NCBI GenBank assembly: GCA_041651995.1
Contig: JBAZID010000012.1
Coordinates: forward strand, 1 to 64,000
Reading direction: 5' to 3'
Length of the DNA stretch: 64,000 bases
DNA from: Sulfuricella sp.
Lineage (GTDB): Bacteria > Pseudomonadota > Gammaproteobacteria > Burkholderiales > Sulfuricellaceae
The notes below the pieces were generated by a model. The model had not been told where the DNA came from and made no database searches. It saw only the letters and a program-made list of their open reading frames with translations. Below, piece by piece: positions 37,914 through 46,958 of this stretch (position 1 is the first letter of the stretch; each line of letters opens with the position of its first letter). A program made the translations under genes and the position numbers.

Positions 37914-39254
37914 ATGAAAACACTGCCGATTTTAATTGTTGAGGATGACAGGGATTTGCGCGAGGCTTTATGCGACACTCTCGCGCTTTCCGGGTATGAG
38001 GCAATTAGCGCTGAGGATGGCGTCATGGCGCTGGAAGTGTTGCGCCGCCGCACGGTTGGCCTGGTCGTGACGGACGTGCAGATGCAGCCTATGGATGGCC
38101 ATACCCTGCTGGGTGAAATCAAGCAGGCTTATCCGCATTTGCCGGTGTTGCTGATGACTGCCTACGGGATGATCGACAAGGCTGTTGAGGCAATGCAGGC
38201 AGGGGCGTGTCATTATCTGACCAAGCCTTTCGAGCCGGACGCCTTGCTGGCCGAAGTGGTGCGCTACATGCTGCCGGCTCCGGCGGATGGCGCGGTTGAA
38301 GTGCTTGCTGAAGATGCGCGTTCGCGCGAGCTGTTTGCCCTGGCGCAGCGGGTGGCTGCAACCGTGGCGACCGTCATGATTACGGGCGAGAGTGGTACCG
38401 GCAAGGAAGTTGTGGCGCGTTTTATTCACCGCTCTTCTCCGCGTGCCGGCGGACCTTTTGTGGCGATCAATTGCGCTGCGATCCCTGAAAACCTGCTGGA
38501 AGCAACCCTGTTTGGCCACGAGAAGGGCGCTTTTACCGGCGCGCAGCAGTCCCAGTCTGGCAAATTCGAGCAGGCTCAGGGCGGGACATTGCTGCTGGAT
38601 GAGGTGTCTGAAATGCCGTTGGCGCTGCAGGCAAAATTGCTGCGCGTACTGCAGGAAAAGGAAGTGGAGAGGGTTGGCGGGCGCAAGGCGATTGCACTGG
38701 ATGTGCGTGTGCTGGCTACTTCCAATCGTGACCTGGCGGCAGAGGTGAAGCGCGGAGGGTTCCGCGAAGATCTGTATTACCGCCTTAACGTGTTTCCGCT
38801 GGAAATGCCCGCATTGCGAGACCGGCCCGCTGATATCGTGCCGCTGGCGCAGCAGTTTCTCGCCCGTTTTGCCGCCGGCTTCGGGCGTGCCGGTATTTCC
38901 CTGTCAGCGGGAGCGGCAAGGCAATTGACGCAATATGACTGGCCGGGTAACATCAGGGAGCTTGAAAACGTCATACAGCGCGCGCTGATTCTGGCGCCGG
39001 GTGCCTTGATCGAGGTCGAACATCTGCCGCAAGTGTCGAGGGGAGCATCGCCGCCAAGGGGTGAGCCGGCCGCGGAAGCGCCGCTGGATATGAAGTCGCT
39101 GGAACGGGCGCACATCATGGAAGCGCTGGATGCGGTGCAGGGCTCGCGCAAGCTGGCTGCGCAGCGGCTGGGCATGAGCGAGCGTACCTTGCGTTACAAG
39201 TTGCAGCAATATCGGGAAGAAGGTGCTGCCTCCGGGCTGGCTGCCAATAATTAA
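37914..39254 (+). CDS. flrC: Sigma-54-dependent flagellar response regulator FlrC/FleR
   Basis: 446 residues. Receiver domain with Asp10-Asp12 acidic cluster, phospho-Asp54 and Lys104. AAA+ domain with Walker A GESGTGKE (158-165), the sigma-54 contact loop GAFTGA (205-210), and Walker B GGTLLLDEVSEM. Fis-type helix-turn-helix at the end (SRKLAAQRLGMSERTLRYKL). The ATG at 37914 begins at the expected receiver start; a TTG at 37896 overlapping the flrB stop is possible. It lies directly before fliE and should activate class III flagellar genes from sigma-54 promoters. Confidence 0.92.
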   Translation: MKTLPILIVEDDRDLREALCDTLALSGYEAISAEDGVMALEVLRRRTVGLVVTDVQMQPMDGHTLLGEIKQAYPHLPVLLMTAYGMIDKAVEAMQAGACHYLTKPFEPDALLAEVVRYMLPAPADGAVEVLAEDARSRELFALAQRVAATVATVMITGESGTGKEVVARFIHRSSPRAGGPFVAINCAAIPENLLEATLFGHEKGAFTGAQQSQSGKFEQAQGGTLLLDEVSEMPLALQAKLLRVLQEKEVERVGGRKAIALDVRVLATSNRDLAAEVKRGGFREDLYYRLNVFPLEMPALRDRPADIVPLAQQFLARFAAGFGRAGISLSAGAARQLTQYDWPGNIRELENVIQRALILAPGALIEVEHLPQVSRGASPPRGEPAAEAPLDMKSLERAHIMEALDAVQGSRKLAAQRLGMSERTLRYKLQQYREEGAASGLAANN

Positions 39255-39269
39255 GGTATGGTTTTTGCT
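39254..39269 (+). promoter_or_regulatory. Sigma-54-like promoter for fliE
   Basis: GG (39255-39256) and GC (39267-39268) are exactly 10 bp apart in AGGTATGGTTTTTGCT, close to the consensus TGGCACG-N4-TTGC. It begins at the last base of flrC and lies about 42 bp before the fliE start. The adjacent flrC activator supports the call. Confidence 0.45.
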
Positions 39270-39310
39270 TGTTTGCAAGCATATAAATTGATGCCGGAGA
39301 TTTTTTAATC

Positions 39311-39628
39311 ATGAATATGCAGGGAATTGACCAGCTTCTCAGCCAGATGCAGGCGACTGCTGCCGTGGCGGCAGGGGGAAGCGCGCAGCAGGCGCCGCAA
39401 GAGGGGGCAGATTTTGCCGCCATGCTCAAGACTTCCATGGATCAGGTCAACGGCGCACAGCAGGAATCTTCAAACATGGCGAAAAATTTTGAACTGGGCA
39501 CGTCAGATGCCAGCTTGCAGGAAGTGATGATCTCGCTACAAAAGGCGAACATATCCTTTCAGACCATGGTGCAAGTGCGAAACAAGCTGGTTTCCGCGTA
39601 TCAGGAAATTATGAACATGCCGGTATGA
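39311..39628 (+). CDS. fliE: Flagellar hook-basal body complex protein FliE
   Basis: 105 residues, the usual size. It forms the junction between the MS ring and the rod. The C-terminal half is characteristic: FAAMLKTSMDQVNGAQQESS, then LGTSDASLQEVMISLQKANI and FQTMVQVRNKLVSAYQEIMN. First gene of the fli run, preceded by the sigma-54-like site, and separated from fliF by an 81-bp gap with a T-rich tract. Confidence 0.96.
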   Translation: MNMQGIDQLLSQMQATAAVAAGGSAQQAPQEGADFAAMLKTSMDQVNGAQQESSNMAKNFELGTSDASLQEVMISLQKANISFQTMVQVRNKLVSAYQEIMNMPV

Positions 39629-39709
39629 TGTCTCTGGGTTCTTTGTAGATGTTTTTTTTTTCTTCTTCCCGGTGCGTTTAGCAGGGGTTAACTTACACAG
39701 AGTCTATCA

Positions 39710-41365
39710 ATGGCAGTAGCGGCCCAGGACACGGCTTTAGGCAGATTGCGCGGAGGACTCGGCCATTTGAGCAATCAGCAGAAGCTGGGCTTGATGTTCG
39801 CGGTGGCCGCGATTATCGCGCTCCTGTCAGGTAGCTGGATGTGGTCCCAGACTCCCGATTACCGGGTGCTCTACAGCAATCTCTCCGACCGCGACGGCGG
39901 TACGATCATCTCCTCCCTGCAGCAGATGAACATCCCATACAAGATGGCCGAAGGCGGCGGGGCAATTCTGGTGCCTTCCAATCAGGTTTACGAGGTGCGC
40001 CTGCGCCTTGCTTCGCAGGGCTTGCCCAAGGGAAGCGTGGTTGGTTTCGAGCTGATGGATGGCCAGAAACTCGGCATGAGCGAATTCCAGGAGCGGGTCA
40101 ATTACCAGCGTGCCCTGGAAGGTGAGATCACCCGCTCCATTCAGTCGCTTTCCGCGGTACAGGGCGCGCGCGTGCATCTTGCCATTCCGCGTCCCTCGGT
40201 TTTTATTCGCGAGCAGCAAAAACCCAGTGCATCCGTTTTGCTGAGCCTATACCCTGGCCGTAATCTTGATACGGCCCAGGTGAGCGGTATCGCGCATCTT
40301 ATTTCCAGCAGTGTTCCTGACTTGCCCGTGAAGAACGTGACCGTGGTGGATCAGAACGGCAACCTGCTCACCGGTGCCGGAGACGGGGCCGGGGCCGGCA
40401 AGTACGCGGGCCTGGATCCGACGCAACTGGATTATCTGCATCAGGTCGAGCAGAGCTACGTCAAACGTATTGAATCCATTCTGATGCCGATTCTGGGGCT
40501 GGGTAACGTCAAGGCACAGGTGGCGGCTGACCTGGATTTTGCCATGGTTGAACAGACGGCGGAAACCTATAAACCCAACCCGGTACCGAATGAAGCCGCG
40601 ATTCGCAGTCAGCAGATGAGCGAAACCAACGGTGATGCCGGCAGGCCGGCCAGTGGTGTGCCAGGAGCGTTGTCCAACCAGCCTCCGGGGGCGGCAAGCG
40701 CACCAATTACTGCCGCTGCTGCGCCGGGTGCGGGTGGGGCGGCAGGAGCGGCTGCTGGTGGTGCCAATGTTCACAAGGAATCCACTGTCAACTTCGAGGT
40801 GGACAAAACCATCCAGCACGTTCGTCAGCCGGTTGGCAGCGTCAAGCGCCTCTCGGTGGCTGTGGTGGTGAACCACCGCAAGGACGGGAAGGGTATTAAC
40901 AAGCCGCTCACCCCGGCCGAGTTGAGCCAGGTCCAGAATCTGGTCAAGGAGACCATGGGTTTTAACCAGAACCGTGGCGACACCCTGAATGTGGTCAATG
41001 CTGCCTTTACCGAGAGCGAGGCAGGGGAAATTCCTGCCATTCCGTTGTGGAAAGAGCCAGGCAACATGGCTTTGGTGAAAGAAATCGGTAAAAACCTGCT
41101 GATCGCCGCCTTGCTCTTCTACCTGGTATTCGGCGTGATTCGCCCCATCCTGCGTGATCTGGCCCGCCCCCATGAGCGCGTGGGCGAACACGCGGGGGTA
41201 ACGGGCGAGGAGGGTGAAGCGGCTGCCGAAATCTCGCCGGAGGGTGCCACGAAGGCGGCCCGTGCCGCAGGTTATGAGGAAAATCTCAAGGCGGCCAAGG
41301 AACTGGCGAAACAGGACCCGCGTGTGGTGGCGAGTGTCGTGAAAGATTGGGTGGGTGCAGAGTGA
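39710..41365 (+). CDS. fliF: Flagellar MS-ring protein FliF
   Basis: 551 residues with a transmembrane helix near the N-terminus (LMFAVAAIIALLSGSWMW, about 27-44) and one near the C-terminus (about 460-480). The YscJ-like periplasmic domain includes RVLYSNLSDRDGGTIISSLQ and ARVHLAIPRPSVFIREQQKP. A Gly/Ala-rich linker (about 325-350) precedes the second ring domain. The cytoplasmic C-terminus (QDPRVVASVVKDWV) binds FliG. The stop overlaps the fliG GTG start. Confidence 0.97.
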   Translation: MAVAAQDTALGRLRGGLGHLSNQQKLGLMFAVAAIIALLSGSWMWSQTPDYRVLYSNLSDRDGGTIISSLQQMNIPYKMAEGGGAILVPSNQVYEVRLRLASQGLPKGSVVGFELMDGQKLGMSEFQERVNYQRALEGEITRSIQSLSAVQGARVHLAIPRPSVFIREQQKPSASVLLSLYPGRNLDTAQVSGIAHLISSSVPDLPVKNVTVVDQNGNLLTGAGDGAGAGKYAGLDPTQLDYLHQVEQSYVKRIESILMPILGLGNVKAQVAADLDFAMVEQTAETYKPNPVPNEAAIRSQQMSETNGDAGRPASGVPGALSNQPPGAASAPITAAAAPGAGGAAGAAAGGANVHKESTVNFEVDKTIQHVRQPVGSVKRLSVAVVVNHRKDGKGINKPLTPAELSQVQNLVKETMGFNQNRGDTLNVVNAAFTESEAGEIPAIPLWKEPGNMALVKEIGKNLLIAALLFYLVFGVIRPILRDLARPHERVGEHAGVTGEEGEAAAEISPEGATKAARAAGYEENLKAAKELAKQDPRVVASVVKDWVGAE

Positions 41366-42357
41366 GCGACGACGGCGTTATCAAGAGTGCGATTCTGCTG
41401 ATGTCCCTGGGGGAGGAGGAGGCCTCTGAGGTGTTCAAGCATCTCGGTCCGAAAGAGGTGCAGAAGCTGGGATCTGCAATGGCGACCCTGAAAAATGTGA
41501 AGCGCGATCAGATCGAAGGCGTGCTGCATGATTTTCGCAAGGAAGCCGAGGAAAAAACCCACGTCGGCATGGCCAACGACGAATATATCCGCTCAGTGCT
41601 GACCAAGGCTTTGGGCAACGAGCGTGCAGGAACCCTGATTGACCGCATCCTGCAGGGCGGCGACACGGCGGGTATCGAGAGCCTGAAATGGATGGATGCC
41701 GCTGCCGTGGCGGAGCTGATCAAGAATGAACATCCCCAGATCATTGCCACCATCCTCGTGCATCTGGACCGGGATCAGGCCAGTGCGATACTGGGTTCCT
41801 TTGTTGAACGGCTGCGTAATGATGTCATCCTGCGCATCGCGACGCTGGATGGTATCCAGCCCTCCGCGCTGAAGGAACTAAATGATGTGTTGACCAAACT
41901 GCTTGCCGGCAATACCAACATCAAGAAAAGCGCCATGGGCGGCGTGCGTGCGGCGGCGGAGATTCTCAACTTCATGGGCACGGCCAACGAAACTTCGGTG
42001 ATCAATAGTGTTCGCGACTATGACCCGGAACTGGCGCAGGGGATTCAGGACGAGATGTTCGTGTTTGATAATCTGAATGACCTGGACGATCGTTCGATCC
42101 AGCTGCTGCTGCGTGAAGTCCAGTCCGAATCCCTGATTCTTGCCCTGAAAGGCGCGACGCCGGACCTGCGCGAAAAGATTTTCAAGAACATGTCTTCCCG
42201 TGCCGCGGAGATGCTGCGCGACGACCTCGAGGCCAAAGGGCCGGTACGGCTGTCCGAGGTTGAATCCGAGCAGAAAGAAATCCTCAAGGTGGTGCGCCGC
42301 CTGGCAGATGAAGGCCAGATCGTGCTCGGAGGCAAGGGCGACGAGCAGATGGTCTGA
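41362..42357 (+). CDS. fliG: Flagellar motor switch protein FliG
   Basis: 331 residues. The rotor protein that contacts the stator. N-terminal FliF-binding domain (KSAILLMSLGEEEASEVFKH), middle domain with the EHPQ motif (NEHPQIIATILVHLDRDQAS), and C-terminal torque helix with charged residues (SRAAEMLRDDLEAKGPVRLS). The start is GTG at 41362, overlapping the fliF stop as GTGA; a GTG five codons upstream in the same frame would lie inside fliF. Confidence 0.97.
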   Translation: MSDDGVIKSAILLMSLGEEEASEVFKHLGPKEVQKLGSAMATLKNVKRDQIEGVLHDFRKEAEEKTHVGMANDEYIRSVLTKALGNERAGTLIDRILQGGDTAGIESLKWMDAAAVAELIKNEHPQIIATILVHLDRDQASAILGSFVERLRNDVILRIATLDGIQPSALKELNDVLTKLLAGNTNIKKSAMGGVRAAAEILNFMGTANETSVINSVRDYDPELAQGIQDEMFVFDNLNDLDDRSIQLLLREVQSESLILALKGATPDLREKIFKNMSSRAAEMLRDDLEAKGPVRLSEVESEQKEILKVVRRLADEGQIVLGGKGDEQMV

Positions 42358-42378
42358 TCGTTCGCTAGCCGATAACGC

Positions 42379-43035
42379 ATGTCCAATAACATTATTCCAA
42401 AAGAGCAGTTAAGTGCATACCAGCGCTGGGAAATGGATGCCTTTGACGATACGAAGGCTGGGACGGAAAGCGCCAGCAGCGGCCAGGTAACGCTACCTAC
42501 TGCCGAAGCGATTGAAGTCATGCACCAGCAGGCGCATCAGGAAGGCTACAGTGAGGGTTTCGAGCAGGGCAAGGCAGAGGGATACCGCGATGGGCAGGAG
42601 CAGTCCAGGCAGGAAGCGCAACGCCTGAATGGCTTGCTGAATCAGGTGAGTGAAGCCCTGCAGCAAATGGACCAGGAAGTGTCACAAGCTTTGCTCGATC
42701 TGGCGCTCGGGATTGCTCGCCAGATGTTGCGCCAGGCACTGCCAGTGCGGCCGGAACTGATTCTGGCTGTGGTGAAGGAAGCCATCAATAGCTTTCCTCA
42801 GGCCAACCAGCACCCTCAATTGATTTTGCATCCACAGGACGCCGCTTTGGTACGCGCCAGCCTTGAGGCAGAGCTTGTCCATGGTCACTGGCGAGTGGTT
42901 GAAAATAGCCAGATTGAACCTGGTGGCTGCCGTCTTGAAACCTCCCATGGCGAACTTGATGCCACGCTTGAAACGCGCTGGCAAAATGTGCTCGAATCAC
43001 TAGGGCAGAACGGGGATTGGCTGGCGCCGAAATGA
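42379..43035 (+). CDS. fliH: Flagellar assembly protein FliH
   Basis: 218 residues. FliH binds the ATPase FliI and links it to the export gate. The N-terminal part has the family's glycine-repeat helix ([20 protein letters not shown], about 55-74, with G every third to fourth residue), followed by a coiled coil and the C-terminal domain ([24 protein letters not shown] end). It shares 4 bp (ATGA) with fliI. Confidence 0.95.
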   Translation: MSNNIIPKEQLSAYQRWEMDAFDDTKAGTESASSGQVTLPTAEAIEVMHQQAHQEGYSEGFEQGKAEGYRDGQEQSRQEAQRLNGLLNQVSEALQQMDQEVSQALLDLALGIARQMLRQALPVRPELILAVVKEAINSFPQANQHPQLILHPQDAALVRASLEAELVHGHWRVVENSQIEPGGCRLETSHGELDATLETRWQNVLESLGQNGDWLAPK

Positions 43036-44429
43036 ATCCGAAAGATAACTGGCAAAATCATCTGCAGAATTGCCGGGAGATCGTGGAGGGCAGCCCTCCC
43101 TGGGTCGTTACCGGCCGGCTGACAAGGGTGACCGGACTGGTGATGGAGGCGGTGGGTCTCAAGCTGGCGGTCGGTAGCAGCTGTCTTGTTTCCATGCCGG
43201 ATGGGCATGACATGGAAGCGGAAGTGGTCGGTTTTTCCGGAGAGCGTTTGCTTCTGATGCCTTCCACTGACGTGTATGGGCTGACGCCAGGGGCAAAAGT
43301 CACGCCCGCTGTCAGCAACTTTCCTTCGCAGTCCCAGCCAGCAGGCCGCCCCGGACGGCATCGCCGCAATGAAGACCGCGCCAAGCAAGTGGCGGTGGGT
43401 GACCGCTTGCTGGGGCGCGTCATCGATGGCGCAGGCCGCCCCCTCGATTCCTTGGGCCCGCTCCTGACCGATTGCTCGGTTCCACTGCAAAGCAGGCCCT
43501 TCAACCCGCTGGCCAGGGCGCCGATTCGCGATGTCCTGAATGTCGGCGTGCGCGCCATCAATTCCTTGCTGTGTGTGGGACGTGGGCAGAGCATGGGGCT
43601 GTTTGCCGGCAGCGGTATCGGCAAGAGCGTGTTGTTGGGGATGATGGCGCGCTACACCAGTGCCGACGTGATTGTGGTTGGTCTTATCGGTGAGCGGGGC
43701 CGTGAGGTCAAGGAATTTATCGAAAACATTCTTGGCGCCGAAGGACTTGCACGCTCGGTGGTCGTGGCCGCGCCTGCCGATGCGCCGCCGTTGCTGCGCC
43801 TGCACGGGGCTTCCTATGCGACGGCGATTGCAGAATATTTTCGCGACCAGGGCAAGCATGTCCTGCTGATCATGGACTCCCTGACCCGCTATGCCATGGC
43901 GCAGCGCGAAATTGCGCTGGCGATCGGCGAGCCGCCTGCTACCAAGGGATATCCGCCTTCGGTATTTGCCAGGCTGCCGCAACTGGTTGAGCGTGCCGGT
44001 AATGGCCGCGATGGCGGTGGCTCGATTACGGCCTTTTATACCGTTCTGACCGAAGGCGACGACCAGCAGGATCCCATCGCCGATAGCGCACGTGCCATTC
44101 TCGACGGCCATGTGGTGTTGTCGCGCTCTCTTGCCGACCAGGGGCATTATCCGGCGATCGATATCGAAGCTTCGATTAGCCGTGCCATGACCGAGTTGAT
44201 CACACCCCAGCACCTGGAGTGGGTGCGGCGTTTCAAACTGCTGTACTCGCGCTACCACCGCAGCCGGGACCTGATCAGTGTCGGTGCCTACGTCAAGGGT
44301 GGCGACCCCCTGCTGGATGAGGCGATCATGATGTACCCGCGACTCGAGGCTTTTCTGCAGCAAAGCATGCGACAGCAGGTCAACGAGCACGAGAGTGTGG
44401 CCCAACTGGCTGCGTTGTTCGGCCAGTAG
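43032..44429 (+). CDS. fliI: Flagellum-specific ATP synthase FliI
   Basis: 465 residues. The hexameric ATPase of the flagellar type III export apparatus. Walker A is [40 protein letters not shown] carries the catalytic Glu, and [20 protein letters not shown] is Walker B. The C-terminal domain includes [18 protein letters not shown] at 43032 overlapping the fliH stop. Confidence 0.97.
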   Translation: MNPKDNWQNHLQNCREIVEGSPPWVVTGRLTRVTGLVMEAVGLKLAVGSSCLVSMPDGHDMEAEVVGFSGERLLLMPSTDVYGLTPGAKVTPAVSNFPSQSQPAGRPGRHRRNEDRAKQVAVGDRLLGRVIDGAGRPLDSLGPLLTDCSVPLQSRPFNPLARAPIRDVLNVGVRAINSLLCVGRGQSMGLFAGSGIGKSVLLGMMARYTSADVIVVGLIGERGREVKEFIENILGAEGLARSVVVAAPADAPPLLRLHGASYATAIAEYFRDQGKHVLLIMDSLTRYAMAQREIALAIGEPPATKGYPPSVFARLPQLVERAGNGRDGGGSITAFYTVLTEGDDQQDPIADSARAILDGHVVLSRSLADQGHYPAIDIEASISRAMTELITPQHLEWVRRFKLLYSRYHRSRDLISVGAYVKGGDPLLDEAIMMYPRLEAFLQQSMRQQVNEHESVAQLAALFGQ

Positions 44430-44439
44430 TCGAAACATC

Positions 44440-44886
44440 ATGGCGCGTAAATTTCCACTGCAATCACTGCTGGATCTATCCCGGAATCATATGGATCTGG
44501 CAGCGAAAAACCTTCAGGCTTTGAAGGTGCGCTGGAATGATGCCGAGGAAAAGCTCAAGCAGTTGCTGGCATACCGGGAGAGTTACCGGGAGCGTTTGCG
44601 TGAATCCGGCAGTGGCGGGACATCAGCCATGGCGCTGCGGGATTTTCAGCTTTTTCTGCTCAAGCTGGATACCGCCATCAAATTGCAACAGGATGAAGTT
44701 GCGCGTTGCCAGGCGCGGTGGGGCGCCGGACAGCAGGAGTGGCTGCGGCAGCGCGGCAAGCTCAAGGCTTTTGATACCTTGTCGCAGCGCCACCGGCGTG
44801 CCGAAGAAAAACGCGAGAACCAGATTGAACAGAAAGAGCAGGATGAGCTATCCAGCAAGAAAAGTGGCATGGAGGGTGAGCAGTGA
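44440..44886 (+). CDS. fliJ: Flagellar export protein FliJ
   Basis: 148 residues, almost all helical coiled coil: KFPLQSLLDLSRNHMDLAAK at the start and a charged C-terminus (EEKRENQIEQKEQDELSSKK). FliJ sits in the FliI ring and acts as an export chaperone escape factor. Sequence is weakly conserved in this family, so the call leans on position between fliI and fliK. ATG at 44440, 10 bp after fliI. Confidence 0.92.
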   Translation: MARKFPLQSLLDLSRNHMDLAAKNLQALKVRWNDAEEKLKQLLAYRESYRERLRESGSGGTSAMALRDFQLFLLKLDTAIKLQQDEVARCQARWGAGQQEWLRQRGKLKAFDTLSQRHRRAEEKRENQIEQKEQDELSSKKSGMEGEQ

Positions 44887-44944
44887 ATGTGGCATGAATA
44901 TTGCTCTAAACCCATTCAGACAATGTGCTGAATGAGGTTGAAAC

Positions 44945-46027
44945 ATGCAAGCAATACCAGCAGCCATGGCCGTCATGCCAAAAATTCCCGGCAATGCCGC
45001 CCAGCCCGCCGGAGCGGAAAATAGCAGCGCCTCTGGCGAGGGCGTGGATTTTTCTTCCCTGCTCAAGGCACAGATCAAGGGAGTGGCGGTGGTTGACGAG
45101 GCTGTGGTTGACACAGAGATCAAGGCACGCCTTGATGCGGTATCCACGGAATTTGCTCCAGTCGACGTGGGGGGGCAGCAGGTAACGGATTTTTTGCCAG
45201 GAAGTGAGCTCGCGCCAAATGGCGGCTTGATTCCATTTGCCGGGGTTTTTTTGCCGGTTCCGGCCGACGTTGGGAAGCAGCTTGCGTCTCCTGGAAAGGC
45301 GCTTGAGGGTGTCAATGGCGATCCTGATGTTCTGGCTCAATTCAGCACGGAGCCTCCAGAAGTAAAAGCGGCAGCGTTGGATTCGGGCCGGCTGGCAGAA
45401 TTTGCCGTTGACGGTGAAATATTGCCGCACGGCCGGGTGGAAGGCGGCGGGGAAGTGTTGCGCCAGGCGCTGTTGCCCGTGGATACGCCGCGCATGCCGG
45501 ATGTCACGGCCAGTAACCTGTCCGCCATGATGACGGCAAATCAGCTTGCTATGGCCGAAACAAAGCCCTCGCAGTTTTCCCCGCTCACACTTCAGGCGCC
45601 CGTGGGCAGTCCGGGCTGGGGCGATGCGCTTGGCCAGAAAGTGGTGTGGATGGCCGGGCAGCAAACACAGGTGGCCGAGTTACACCTTAATCCACCCAAT
45701 CTGGGTCCGATGGAGGTGCGGCTGACGGTCAGTAACGACCAGATTTCAGCCATGTTCGTATCACATCAACCCGCAGTGCGCGATGCTATTGAAGCCGCCA
45801 TGCCCCGCTTGCGCGAGATGTTTGCTGATAGCGGGTTGACCCTTGGCAATACCACGGTCGGTTCCGATTCCTTGCCGCAGCAGCAGATGCCTGGCCGTGA
45901 GGGGCGGTCAGACGCTTCGCGGCAGCCGGATTTTGCTGTAACCGGCAACATGCACTCGCCTCAGAATATAGGCGGCGTGATTTCACTGCGTCAGGATGGT
46001 AGTGGAATGGTTGATCTGTTTGCCTGA
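44945..46027 (+). CDS. fliK: Flagellar hook-length control protein FliK
   Basis: 360 residues. The long N-terminal part is low in conservation and rich in Ala, Gly, Pro and Val, as expected for the molecular ruler. The C-terminal domain (about 225-305) has the family motif VAELHLNPPNLGPMEVRLTV, then FVSHQPAVRDAIEAAMPRLR. This domain interacts with FlhB to switch export specificity. It ends the first fli block; a GC-rich hairpin follows 7 bp after the stop. Confidence 0.94.
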   Translation: MQAIPAAMAVMPKIPGNAAQPAGAENSSASGEGVDFSSLLKAQIKGVAVVDEAVVDTEIKARLDAVSTEFAPVDVGGQQVTDFLPGSELAPNGGLIPFAGVFLPVPADVGKQLASPGKALEGVNGDPDVLAQFSTEPPEVKAAALDSGRLAEFAVDGEILPHGRVEGGGEVLRQALLPVDTPRMPDVTASNLSAMMTANQLAMAETKPSQFSPLTLQAPVGSPGWGDALGQKVVWMAGQQTQVAELHLNPPNLGPMEVRLTVSNDQISAMFVSHQPAVRDAIEAAMPRLREMFADSGLTLGNTTVGSDSLPQQQMPGREGRSDASRQPDFAVTGNMHSPQNIGGVISLRQDGSGMVDLFA

Positions 46028-46034
46028 AACAAAC

Positions 46035-46055
46035 CCCGGGCCAGTCTGGCCCGGG
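46035..46055. terminator. Hairpin after fliK, possible terminator
   Basis: CCCGGGCCA (46035-46043) and TGGCCCGGG (46047-46055) form a perfect 9-bp stem with a 3-nt loop right after fliK. A T-run does not follow at once (TTTT is at 46074-46078), so it may stall or stabilise mRNA and not terminate fully. Confidence 0.5.
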
Positions 46056-46166
46056 CTCTCATGCCGGGATGTTGTTTTAATGCAACATCTGTGCGCAGTA
46101 TTCCAAAAAATCCGTTTTTTTGTGCTGTGTTTTTTCTTCGTTACCCGGATTTTGTCCGGCGGGGTT

Positions 46167-46193
46167 CTTGTTATATTGCTGATTTATAACAAG
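46167..46193. other. AT-rich inverted repeat in the fliK-fliL gap
   Basis: CTTGTTATA (46167-46175) and TATAACAAG (46185-46193) are perfect complements around a 9-nt centre. Together with GATGTTG/CAACATC (46068-46089) it makes the 385-bp gap 46028-46412 unusually structured and AT-rich. It could be an operator or an mRNA hairpin. I see no gene in the gap. Confidence 0.5.
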
Positions 46194-46290
46194 TAATTGT
46201 TCATGTGGGCGGCGTTTTTCATTTCCGGCCGTTGATGGTCTGGCGCAATTTGCTTTCTCATGGCTGGTGCGTGCCCGCAGTGATAGTTGT

Positions 46291-46317
46291 TAAAGTACAT
46301 AAATTATCAGCCAAAAC
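46291..46317 (+). promoter_or_regulatory. Possible FliA (sigma-28) promoter for fliL
   Basis: TAAAGTAC (46291-46298), an 11-bp spacer and GCCAAAAC (46310-46317) match the TAAAGTTT-N11-GCCGATAA consensus at 11 of 16 positions, with the exact spacing. It lies about 96 bp before fliL. Confidence 0.35.
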
Positions 46318-46412
46318 TACTTGTTTTTTATATCATTTAAGTTTATAAGTTCCACCAAAGTGGTAAATGTCGACACTGGTTGAGTGCGGCGGGAAGCGAA
46401 AGCGAGGAAATG

Positions 46413-46925
46413 ATGGCCAAAGACAAAGGAAAACCGGCTGCGGATGTCGCGGAGGGAGCGCCCAAGAAAGGCAAGGGCAAGCTGCTGATCATCATTGTTG
46501 CAGCCGTAGTGCTGCTGGCTGGCGGTGGCGGGGCCGCCTGGTACTTCATGCAAGCCAAAAAAGCAGGCCATGACGGACAGGAAGAAGCCAAACAAAAAGA
46601 CGAGCCAGCGAAGCCACCGGTGTTCGTCAAGCTGGAAACCTTCACTGTCAATCTTGCTTCTGAAGGCGAGGATCGCATGCTGCAAACGGATGTCGAGCTC
46701 AAAGTGGCAGATGCCAAGGCGACAGAAAAGGTCAAGGCGCACATGCCCGAGATACGCAATACCCTTCTTTTGCTGCTATCCGGCAAAACGGCCAGTGCTT
46801 TGGCAACTGCCGAGGGCAAGCAGAAATTGAGTGGCGAAATCAAGACTCAAATCAATAAGGCATTGCACGTCAAAGAGGACGAAGGGGTGTCCGCGGTATT
46901 TTTCACGTCTTTTGTGATTCAGTAG
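46413..46925 (+). CDS. fliL: Flagellar basal body-associated protein FliL
   Basis: 170 residues with one N-terminal transmembrane helix (LLIIIVAAVVLLAGGGGAAW, about 23-42) after a Lys-rich cytoplasmic tail. The periplasmic domain has VFVKLETFTVNL, MLQTDVELKV and EIRNTLLLLLSGKTASALAT. FliL surrounds the stator and affects torque. The ATG at 46413 is preceded by GAGGA at 4-nt spacing; the preceding codon is also ATG. First gene of the second fli block. Confidence 0.95.
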   Translation: MAKDKGKPAADVAEGAPKKGKGKLLIIIVAAVVLLAGGGGAAWYFMQAKKAGHDGQEEAKQKDEPAKPPVFVKLETFTVNLASEGEDRMLQTDVELKVADAKATEKVKAHMPEIRNTLLLLLSGKTASALATAEGKQKLSGEIKTQINKALHVKEDEGVSAVFFTSFVIQ

Positions 46926-46958
46926 ATGACCGGACAGTGACGCCAGGACATCGGAAAA

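Noticed and set aside
39629..39709. T-rich tract after fliE as an intrinsic terminator
   Set aside because: A run of T is present (39651-39660) but no stable stem lies directly before it, and fliF is expected to be co-transcribed.
42885..44441. 518-codon minus-strand frame opposite fliH-fliI
   Set aside because: fliI is certain on the plus strand; the antisense protein is His/Gln/Arg-rich without motifs.
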